Position numbers and translations under genes: made by a program. A stretch of 9,487 nucleotides of DNA, taken from the NCBI GenBank assembly GCA_027621335.1, contig JAQCAN010000085.1, positions 1 through 9,487 of the forward strand, given 5' to 3'. This stretch comes from Bacteroidota bacterium. GTDB taxonomy: Bacteria > Bacteroidota > Bacteroidia > Flavobacteriales_D > JABDKJ01. Numbering within the stretch: the first letter of the stretch is position 1; the number at the start of each line of letters is the position of its first letter. The notes below the pieces were generated by a model that saw only the letters and a list, made by a program, of their open reading frames with translations, ran no database searches and was not told where the DNA came from. Positions 1 through 5,979 of the stretch are shown here, piece by piece.

Positions 1-2651
1 TGTGACCCTTGAAGGAAGAGGGTCAGATCGAAGTTCTTATACTTTGTATCGAAGGTGAATCCATAGGTGAAATCCGGATGAGGATTCCCGATCATCACCT
101 TGTCGTTCTCATCTAGGACGCCATCTCCATTCTGGTCAACAAAGATGATGTCTCCCGCTTGGGCATCAGGTTGAGCAGTATTGACTTCAGCTTGTTCATT
201 GGTCTGGAAGATCCCGTTCGTTTCATACCCGTAGAAGTATGCGATAGGTTGGCCTATTTCGGTGTAAGCTACAAAGTCACCGACTCCGAACACGTTTCCA
301 CTGGAGATCGGTTGTCCTCCTGCTCCCAGATCAGTGACTTTATTCTTGATGAAAGAGATATTACCTGACAGGTTATAGGTCATCACTTCGCGAATGATAT
401 TATAGCCCAATTGCAATTCAACCCCTGAGTTCCTAGCAGAAGCCACGTTGGTGGCTGAGGGATTCAATCCGACCACGCCTGGAATTGGCACAACGGCCAA
501 CATATCATTTGTATTCTTCACAAAATAGTCAGCGATGACATTGAACTTCCCATCGAACAGGTCTAAATCCACTCCGAAATTGAGCTGCTCCACCGTTTCC
601 CATTTCAGATCTGGATTGGAGATATTGACAGGGCCAGCGCCATTGATCTGTTGCTGGTCAGGTCCGAAGGTGTAGTTCTGCCCATTGAAGACCAATGAGG
701 TATAATCATAATTACCAATCCCGTCAGCATTTCCATTCTGTCCCCAACTGCCTCTAAGCTTCATGAAGTCAATCCATTCCTTATCCTGCAGAAAACTGAC
801 CTCAGTCAGATTCCAAGCGACTGATAAGGCAGGGAATACACCATATCGGTTATTCACTCCGAAACGAGAAGAACCATCTCTTCTTATCGAACCTGTGAAA
901 GATAGGTCTCTACCAAGTTCATAATTGACACGCGCAAAGGAGGATAGGAAAGTTGATTCGCTGACGCCACCACTGGATCGAGGGGATTGTTCAGAGACAT
1001 CCAAGCTGTTGTTCAAATAGGCTTGTTCAGGGTCGTTGGTGGCCAAGCTATCCCTCGAACCTACAAGGTTGGTGTACCCGTTATACAAGGCCGAATACCC
1101 AGCCGTTACATTCAAGCGGTCTCCGTTCTTGAGATCGACATCGTAATTGGCCACGTTCTCCCATTGCCAGTTGGTCCACTTATTCTCAATGAAGACCACA
1201 GAGTTCCTCTCTCTCCATTCATAGGCAGGCCGTTCAGGATCATTTGGCCCTATGCCTAGATCATAGGTCGGGAAGAAAAGGCGCTGTGACCCTAGACTCA
1301 AGTCAGTGGAGAAAGTGGACTTCACAGAAAGATGGTCTGTCAGATCATACTCTCCGAATACACTACCCACAAGTCTATTGCCCACATAATTATCGAAGGT
1401 GGTGGCAATCTGATTCACTGGGTTGGCGATGTCTGAATCTATGAAGGAGGAATAGGCGTACTCCCCATCAGGTCGTGTGACGGGAGTGATGGGATCCATG
1501 TTCAATGCACGGAAGACCGGTGTGCCGAATTCATTGTTCTCTGCCAGGGCATTGCGGTCCAGATGAGTGAAATTGATATTCTGTCCCAATTTCAATCGCT
1601 TCCCCGCGTCTTGAACGGTGCTCACACGAAAGGTATATCGCTCGAATCGCCCCTTATCACCGCCTACGATACCATCCTGCAGAAAATAGCTGGCTCCAAT
1701 AGCGGTCGATGTGGTCTCCGTTCCTTTGGTAAAACTGAAGGAGTGGTTGGTGATAGGTGCCCGTTCGAAGATGGCATCCTGCCAATCCGTGCCTTCTCCA
1801 AGGATAGAAGGATTGGATAATCTAGGATCTGCGCTCAGGCCAGCTGAGGCCCTGCTCTCATTCATGATGATGGCGTACTCCTCAGCATTCAACAAGGCTA
1901 CTTTCTTCCAAGGCTCTTGTATACCATAATAAGAGTCATAGGACAAAATCGGCTTTTGATTCTTCTTTCCTGACTTTGTGGTGATAAGGATAACTCCATT
2001 TCCACCCCGCGCTCCATAAATAGCCGCTGATGCGGCATCCTTAAGAATGGATATGGATTCGATGTCTGCAGGGTTCAGATAGTCGATTCCAAAACTGGGA
2101 ATTCCATCAACCACGAATAAAGGCTCAGCATTGTTGATGGACCCCGTCCCGCGCACCCTGATGGACTGTGTGCTCCCAGGTTGTCCGGAGTTCTGGGAGA
2201 CTTGAACCCCTGAGGTCCTTCCTTGCAGGGCTTGTTCAGTCCTTAATATAGGAAGGGCGTTGACCTCCTTCGAACTGATGGAACTCACAGCACCCGAAAT
2301 CTTACTGCGCTTTTGATTTCCATATCCAATGACGACCACAGGGTCGAGCATCTCAACATTCAAGTTGAGAGAGATGTTGATGGTCGATTGGTCGCCAACG
2401 GTTATTTCTTGGTCAAGAAATCCAATGAACGAGAAGACCAGGACACTGGCCTCAGAGGATACAGATATAGTGTATCGTCCCGAGATATCCGTGGTCGATC
2501 CATTTTGAGTGCCCTTTTCTATGACGGTCACTCCGGGCAGGCTCAGGCCATCTTCCGATGACACAATGAGCCCTGAGACACTCTTTTGTTGACCAAATGC
2601 TGTACAACAACATATAAGTATCCCCAATGCGGAAGTTGATAATCTTTTCAT
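1..2651 (-). CDS. SusC/RagA-family TonB-linked outer-membrane transporter, 3' end beyond window
   Basis: This is a TonB-dependent outer-membrane beta-barrel of the SusC/RagA family, which imports glycans, peptides or other oligomers together with a SusD-like surface lipoprotein. The frame is open from an ATG at 2651 to the window edge (883 codons). I see a signal peptide (residues 1 to about 20, ending AFGQQ), a carboxypeptidase-regulatory-like domain (about 23-97), a TonB-box-like segment at 103-111 (DPVVVIGYG), and then the plug. The plug carries the SusC signatures LFVVDGIP (about 176-183) and LKDAASAAIYGARGGNGVI (from about 200). A DQNGDGVLDEND stretch near residue 835 is typical of the barrel. 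The sequence is still barrel-like at position 1 (DLTLFLQGS), which in this family usually lies 100-150 residues before the C-terminus, so the gene is cut by the window rather than broken. A susD gene is expected immediately downstream. The substrate cannot be deduced: the neighbours include no glycan-degrading enzyme, and no ECF sigma/anti-sigma pair or hybrid two-component regulator is visible. Confidence 0.95.
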   Translation of the reverse strand, partial: MKRLSTSALGILICCCTAFGQQKSVSGLIVSSEDGLSLPGVTVIEKGTQNGSTTDISGRYTISVSSEASVLVFSFIGFLDQEITVGDQSTINISLNLNVEMLDPVVVIGYGNQKRSKISGAVSSISSKEVNALPILRTEQALQGRTSGVQVSQNSGQPGSTQSIRVRGTGSINNAEPLFVVDGIPSFGIDYLNPADIESISILKDAASAAIYGARGGNGVILITTKSGKKNQKPILSYDSYYGIQEPWKKVALLNAEEYAIIMNESRASAGLSADPRLSNPSILGEGTDWQDAIFERAPITNHSFSFTKGTETTSTAIGASYFLQDGIVGGDKGRFERYTFRVSTVQDAGKRLKLGQNINFTHLDRNALAENNEFGTPVFRALNMDPITPVTRPDGEYAYSSFIDSDIANPVNQIATTFDNYVGNRLVGSVFGEYDLTDHLSVKSTFSTDLSLGSQRLFFPTYDLGIGPNDPERPAYEWRERNSVVFIENKWTNWQWENVANYDVDLKNGDRLNVTAGYSALYNGYTNLVGSRDSLATNDPEQAYLNNSLDVSEQSPRSSGGVSESTFLSSFARVNYELGRDLSFTGSIRRDGSSRFGVNNRYGVFPALSVAWNLTEVSFLQDKEWIDFMKLRGSWGQNGNADGIGNYDYTSLVFNGQNYTFGPDQQQINGAGPVNISNPDLKWETVEQLNFGVDLDLFDGKFNVIADYFVKNTNDMLAVVPIPGVVGLNPSATNVASARNSGVELQLGYNIIREVMTYNLSGNISFIKNKVTDLGAGGQPISSGNVFGVGDFVAYTEIGQPIAYFYGYETNGIFQTNEQAEVNTAQPDAQAGDIIFVDQNGDGVLDENDKVMIGNPHPDFTYGFTFDTKYKNFDLTLFLQGS

Positions 2652-2695
2652 GTTCGGTGTTTGGTAGAAGGAGTGAATATAGAACTTTCTTTCAC

Positions 2696-2716
2696 TTATG
2701 GTACTTTTTACCATAA
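2696..2716. repeat. Perfect 8-bp inverted repeat upstream of the susC-like gene
   Basis: TTATGGTA at 2696-2703 and TACCATAA at 2709-2716 form a perfect inverted repeat around a 5-base spacer. Its inner edge is 45 bases upstream of the susC-like start codon. It could be an operator for a dimeric regulator or an AT-rich hairpin in the leader RNA. There is no U-run after it in the minus direction, so it is a poor intrinsic terminator. The function is inferred only from its position. Confidence 0.45.
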
Positions 2717-2819
2717 ACGAAATAGCCCTCATTCTTTGGGGCCTTACTGAGTCAATGACAAATAGACCTGTACTACTAGAATGGATGTTATCGATTGAAC
2801 TCACGTCTGCTCAACGTTC

Positions 2820-2836
2820 CATGGTTCTCGACCATG
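2820..2836 (-). repeat. 6-bp inverted repeat just after the glycosyltransferase stop
   Basis: CATGGT at 2820-2825 and ACCATG at 2831-2836 flank a 5-base spacer, 9 bases past the glycosyltransferase stop codon. A hairpin at this position could help end the upstream transcript, but it has a short stem and no following U-tract, so calling it a terminator would be weak. It shares the ATGGT/ACCAT half-sites with the inverted repeat at 2696-2716, which leaves a protein-binding site as an alternative. Confidence 0.3.
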
Positions 2837-2844
2837 ATGCCGTT

Positions 2845-4032
2845 TCAGTTCCCTTCGTAGATGTCCAATAAGGTTCTAGAAAGAATGTCCCACTTCAATT
2901 CTTCCTGAATGGCTTGAACTGCGTTCTTAGATTGATCGGAATAGAGCGCTTCATCACTGTACAAACGCATCACTTTCGCGGCAAGATCCTTCGCATTGCG
3001 ATCCTCGAACACTTGTCCCGTGTCATACCGCTGCACCAACCTTCGTTGAGCAGTGCTGTCACTTACAATAAGGGGTTTCCCGAAGGCCATGTACTGAAAG
3101 AGCTTGTTGGCATAGGTGGTGTCATGATGGAGGTTTCTATGGAGTGGGGAGACTCCTAGATCCGCAGCCATGATGTAGGATGGAAAGAGACTCACGTCCT
3201 GCCAGCCTTCCAAGTCCACAAAGTTCTGCCATTGGCGCTCAGTGATAAGATCTTTCAAATGAGCATCTGCTTTGCTCTGACCCACGATGACGACCTTGAT
3301 CTCAGGAATCTGAGGTATCAGGAATTCCAAACTTTCGATCAAGGTGACCAGCCCTCGCCTGAGTCCGGTATCGCCCAAATAGAGCAGAGTGAAATGCGCT
3401 TTGTAACGATGGATGATGGACTTATCCACAATGTGGTCAGTGTAGAATTCTGACCTCACAGTATTGGGTACAACATGGAACTTCTCCTTCTTCACAGGTA
3501 CGGCCTTCACATAGTGGTCCCTCGCATCCTCGGTGACCACGATGACCCTATCCGCTTTTTGGATGTAACGGTATTCGAAGTGCTTCCAACGGATTGGTGA
3601 GATGAGCCACTTTCCCAAACCCGAGTTCACATGGCTGTAATGCTTCATGATCTCCGGGCGGTTCTCATGGAGGTCCAGGGTGACAAGCAGATTGAATGAT
3701 CTATTGGCCCAGAAGACCGCCCTGGCCACTTGCATATCGTGGACGTGAAGCGCTTCTATCTGATGCTCGGATATGAAGGTGCTGAGACTCCTCTGTAGCA
3801 TCAAGTGATAGAATGGAAGGGTATAGGCCAAGGCAGAGAGCTTATTGACCCACGTTGAGAATTGGAACCTGTGGATGTGGATGCCTTTGTACACTTCGCT
3901 CTCGGGTCGGCCATGCGTGAATTGCATACAATACAGATGCACTTCATGGCCTTGCTGTGCCAAGGTGACCGCTTCATTCTCCACCCTTGGATCAGGGGGA
4001 AAGGTCTTGTCAAGGATCATTCCTATGACCAT
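2845..4032 (-). CDS. GT4-like (group 1) glycosyltransferase
   Basis: This 395-residue protein is a predicted GT-B-fold glycosyltransferase that would move a sugar from an activated nucleotide donor to a surface polysaccharide, lipid or other acceptor. The N-terminal half shows the usual start (FPPDPRVENEA at 11-21, Q27-G28-H29-E30), HVHDM at 96-100 and DLHENRPE at 120-127. The linker region has VVTEDA (165-170) and VVPNTV (187-192). The C-terminal donor domain has LLYLGDTGLRRGL (216-228), VVIVGQS (247-253) and NKLFQYMAFGKPLIVSD (309-325). The position that is normally the second Glu of the EX7E motif is Gln313, and the first is Thr305. The ATG at 4032 is supported by an in-frame TAA 15 bases upstream; Met5 is a possible shorter start. 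No signal peptide or membrane helix is evident, so it is probably cytoplasmic or peripheral. It is 193 bases from the susC-like gene and 119 from the hydrolase gene, with no other polysaccharide genes in view. Donor and acceptor are unknown. Confidence 0.88.
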   Translation of the reverse strand: MVIGMILDKTFPPDPRVENEAVTLAQQGHEVHLYCMQFTHGRPESEVYKGIHIHRFQFSTWVNKLSALAYTLPFYHLMLQRSLSTFISEHQIEALHVHDMQVARAVFWANRSFNLLVTLDLHENRPEIMKHYSHVNSGLGKWLISPIRWKHFEYRYIQKADRVIVVTEDARDHYVKAVPVKKEKFHVVPNTVRSEFYTDHIVDKSIIHRYKAHFTLLYLGDTGLRRGLVTLIESLEFLIPQIPEIKVVIVGQSKADAHLKDLITERQWQNFVDLEGWQDVSLFPSYIMAADLGVSPLHRNLHHDTTYANKLFQYMAFGKPLIVSDSTAQRRLVQRYDTGQVFEDRNAKDLAAKVMRLYSDEALYSDQSKNAVQAIQEELKWDILSRTLLDIYEGN

Positions 4033-4106
4033 TGGGAGGGCGTATTAGAGACCATTGAAAGAATTAACTCCATAGCTGAGTAGAGCAGGTGAATATTGTA
4101 CAGTCT

Positions 4107-4114
4107 CAAATCTA
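4107..4114 (-). promoter_or_regulatory. Possible Bacteroidota -7 element before the glycosyltransferase
   Basis: On the minus strand these bases read TAGATTTG, a full match to the TANNTTTG -7 consensus of Bacteroidota primary promoters. A start site about 7 bases further on would give a leader of roughly 65-70 bases before the ATG at 4032. No TTTG lies at the expected distance upstream, so only half of the promoter is recognisable. The rest of the 119-base gap (4033-4151) shows nothing else that I can name. Confidence 0.3.
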
Positions 4115-4151
4115 ATTCTATCAAATTGAACCAGAGCTTGAAATCCATCCA

Positions 4152-5420
4152 TCAAGGAATCATAAGGTCCCAGTACATATTCAATAGGCTCAGTACACAG
4201 AGGATGCCTATGTTCAATTTGAATGGCAGTTCGACTTTCACGGGGTTTTGTCTCCTTGAACCTACAAAGCTCCACCATGAAAGGAGGCCCATAGACCCAA
4301 CTCCAATGATCAGGGGACCGTATATCACCTGAGTGAAAGGGAAATTGGCCAGTTGACCTGACATACCAAAGTAGAAGACAGGTTCTCGGAGCAGAAGAAT
4401 TACAAGGTGAAGAGAAGCTAAGGCATTCAGTGACACGATTAGGACCAGGGTCAGGTAGGTTGATACGGCATTATGCAGTGTTCCTTTCACATGTTTGAAT
4501 ATGCTTATTGAGATGAGAATCAAGGAAAGCAGAATGATGATTAGCAGAATCGCTATAAGGCCTACACGGACAAAATCAGAGTTGAATGGTGTCTTGTAGT
4601 CCAAGAGAGCCATGTACTCTTTATTCTCGGGAAAGAGCTCTGGAAGGGAGATCTCATGCTCTCCCTTTTTCAATTCATCTGAGAGGCTGAATGTGACGGA
4701 AGTGCTGAAATCGTGGTAGAAATAGACATGTATGTCCTTGCTTTCCAGATCATAGATTGTGGTGTACAATGTCCCTTCACCCAATGGACCGCGGCAGACG
4801 CTCATGGACTCCATGATATTCGCGCAGTATTCCGATCCACCCTGTGGTCCTTGATTCAGGATATCCATGGCTTTGTGATAGCGTGCGACTGGGACTTGAT
4901 TGTAGTCCGGATAACTGGATGGACGGGCGTTTACCAAGGCTGCGTAGGGTTCATTTCCAAGAATCAGAGTATCGGGTTCCATGATCAATGATCCTCCTTG
5001 AGCATCAATGAACCAGAACATGGCGATAGGAGAGTAGCGTGAATCAGTGAGATCCAAATAGGCTTTCACCTCATGGACGTTTGAACAATGTTCCATGATA
5101 TACATGATCGTTGAGGGGCGATCCTTGAAGAAGCGCTTCGAGTCGGAGTCGATCGGCTGTACTGTGAATACATCGAAGACCAGACCGGCCTCATTCATTC
5201 CACCCTGGATGGATTTTCCTATTCCATGTTCTAGGTATGCCGCTCCATATGACTTTTCTTCTCCAGGGACAAACCAGATGCGAGAATGGGTGCCCCATGC
5301 ATCTTCATTATTACCTACATAGGTGTGGCCATCGGTGGTTATCTTACACATGCTGCATGCTGCCCCTCCTATGGTCAAGCCCAGAAATGTGATAATTGCA
5401 AGAATCCTTTGGATACCCAT
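4152..5420 (-). CDS. Secreted Ntn-type linear amide C-N hydrolase (choloylglycine-hydrolase-like) with four C-terminal membrane helices
   Basis: This 422-residue protein resembles the choloylglycine hydrolase/acyltransferase group of N-terminal-nucleophile enzymes, which cleave linear amide bonds. Residues 1-21 are a signal peptide, and cleavage would expose Cys22 as the likely nucleophile. Cys25 is nearby, but Cys22 better fits the family's spacing to the GNNED segment (36-40). Other family features are RIWFVP (47-52), QGGMNEAGLVFD (72-83), a DAQGGSLIMEP strand pair (139-149), Asn164 in VNARP as the probable oxyanion Asn, and GTLYTTIYDLE (216-226). From about 284 the protein becomes hydrophobic, with four predicted membrane spans near 286-308, 322-344, 362-383 and 402-420, ending LLNMYWDL. 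The catalytic domain should therefore face the periplasm or outside, anchored by the tail. The substrate is unknown: bile-salt or penicillin hydrolysis should not be assumed, and N-acyl amino acid or N-acyl homoserine lactone turnover is equally possible. It is 86 bases downstream of the DUF2188 gene and could share its transcript. Confidence 0.75.
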   Translation of the reverse strand: MGIQRILAIITFLGLTIGGAACSMCKITTDGHTYVGNNEDAWGTHSRIWFVPGEEKSYGAAYLEHGIGKSIQGGMNEAGLVFDVFTVQPIDSDSKRFFKDRPSTIMYIMEHCSNVHEVKAYLDLTDSRYSPIAMFWFIDAQGGSLIMEPDTLILGNEPYAALVNARPSSYPDYNQVPVARYHKAMDILNQGPQGGSEYCANIMESMSVCRGPLGEGTLYTTIYDLESKDIHVYFYHDFSTSVTFSLSDELKKGEHEISLPELFPENKEYMALLDYKTPFNSDFVRVGLIAILLIIILLSLILISISIFKHVKGTLHNAVSTYLTLVLIVSLNALASLHLVILLLREPVFYFGMSGQLANFPFTQVIYGPLIIGVGSMGLLSWWSFVGSRRQNPVKVELPFKLNIGILCVLSLLNMYWDLMIP

Positions 5421-5506
5421 GACCTCAGATGAATAAGTTGAGAATGATCAACGCCCTAAAAGAAAGAATGTTTTAGTCCATAGGGGAACACCTGCTTAAT
5501 ACCTAT

Positions 5507-5797
5507 TCACCTGGCACTGAATCGGTCCCTGATGCGCCCGTCTTTTCCATGAACGATGACATCGCTCTTATAATTACTGGCAATGTCGCGCGCACGGTCT
5601 ATAGCATCATCTTGGTATTTGTAACTCGCGGTAATTCGGGAATTCCCTTCTCCTCGCACGGCCCATCCGTCCTCATGAGGAACGACATGCTGATGCTTGG
5701 AGGTGGATTTACGTCCCACACCCATATTCTTCCCGATGACCTTGAGAAGTTTTTCTAAAAGATTACTCCAAAAAGATGTTTTTCTTAGATCGGACAT
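5507..5797 (-). CDS. DUF2188 domain protein
   Basis: This small protein matches the DUF2188 family from residue 35 to the end. It shows the HVVPHEDGWAVRGEGNSR opening (37-54), a central YQDDAIDRARDIA helix (61-73) and the closing VIVHGKDGRIRDRFS (80-94). The function of the family is not known to me. The annotated start gives 96 residues with a 33-residue lysine-rich, partly amphipathic leader that most members lack. An internal ATG at 5725 (Met25) would give a more typical 72-residue protein and is preceded by a purine-rich GGGAAGA, so the true start is uncertain. No signal peptide or membrane segment is visible. The hydrolase gene follows after 86 bases, and the formate dehydrogenase gene ends 182 bases upstream, so this gene probably has its own promoter. 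Confidence 0.85.
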   Translation of the reverse strand: MSDLRKTSFWSNLLEKLLKVIGKNMGVGRKSTSKHQHVVPHEDGWAVRGEGNSRITASYKYQDDAIDRARDIASNYKSDVIVHGKDGRIRDRFSAR

Positions 5798-5841
5798 TCA
5801 ATAAGGTGTTTAAGTAGTATGCCAGAAGGATGCTCAACTCG

Positions 5842-5870
5842 TCTATAGCCTAGTCCAAGTGACAAGTCAA
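5842..5870 (-). promoter_or_regulatory. Sigma70-like promoter candidate for the DUF2188 gene
   Basis: Reading the minus strand, TTGACT (5865-5870) and TATAGA (5842-5847) are separated by exactly 17 bases, which would place a start site about 38 bases before the ATG at 5797. This resembles a general bacterial -35/-10 pair rather than the TTTG/TANNTTTG pattern usual in Bacteroidota, so it may be a chance match. The -35 lies inside a triple ACTTG repeat (5856-5872). Confidence 0.3.
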
Positions 5871-5914
5871 GTAGATTATAAGAGTCAGAAGATAAAAAGG
5901 ATTTTGGGCAAAGT

Positions 5915-5941
5915 GTATCCATTTTTTTAAGAAGGTATCCA
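5915..5941. repeat. Two direct GTATCCA repeats 20 bases apart
   Basis: GTATCCA occurs at 5915-5921 and again at 5935-5941. The 20-base period is about two turns of DNA, with an intervening T7 run at 5922-5928. They lie between the formate dehydrogenase stop and the DUF2188 gene, about 50-70 bases upstream of the promoter candidate. They could be tandem sites for a regulator on one DNA face. Seven-base repeats also arise by chance, so confidence is low. Confidence 0.25.
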
Positions 5942-5979
5942 CTCGTTCATTTTGTTACCGAACACGCATCTACCGAGCC

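Larger units (their letters stand above)
2652..2844 (-). promoter_or_regulatory. Intergenic region expected to hold the susC-like promoter
   Basis: These 193 bases separate the glycosyltransferase stop from the susC-like start, and transcription of the transporter most likely begins here. No good pair of Bacteroidota elements (TTTG near -33, TANNTTTG near -7) is present. The nearest matches on the minus strand are TCTATTTG at 2759-2766, one mismatch from the -7 consensus, and a weaker TATATTCA about 30 bases before the start codon. Neither has a convincing -33 partner. Two inverted repeats lie in the region, at 2696-2716 and 2820-2836. The exact promoter is unresolved. Confidence 0.3.

Noticed and set aside
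159..2561. Several plus-strand open frames of 65-90 codons within the susC-like gene
   Set aside because: All are antisense to the transporter and have no recognisable domains.
4023..4055. A 10-codon open frame (MVSNTPSQWS) ending across the glycosyltransferase start, with a GACCATTG repeat at 4027-4034 and 4050-4057
   Set aside because: It could be read as a leader peptide, but an open frame this short is expected by chance and it lacks a ribosome-binding site or regulatory amino acid run.
4045..4278. A 77-codon minus-strand frame overlapping the hydrolase C-terminus and the gap before the glycosyltransferase
   Set aside because: It shares most of its length with the hydrolase gene in another frame, and its protein has no family features.
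5456..5476. A CTAAAA/TTTTAG inverted repeat between the DUF2188 and hydrolase genes
   Set aside because: The stem is six weak pairs with a nine-base loop, too unstable to call a terminator or operator.
5943..5979. Possible terminator after the formate dehydrogenase stop
   Set aside because: Only four-base complementary stretches are present and no U-run follows a stem, so no intrinsic terminator can be supported.
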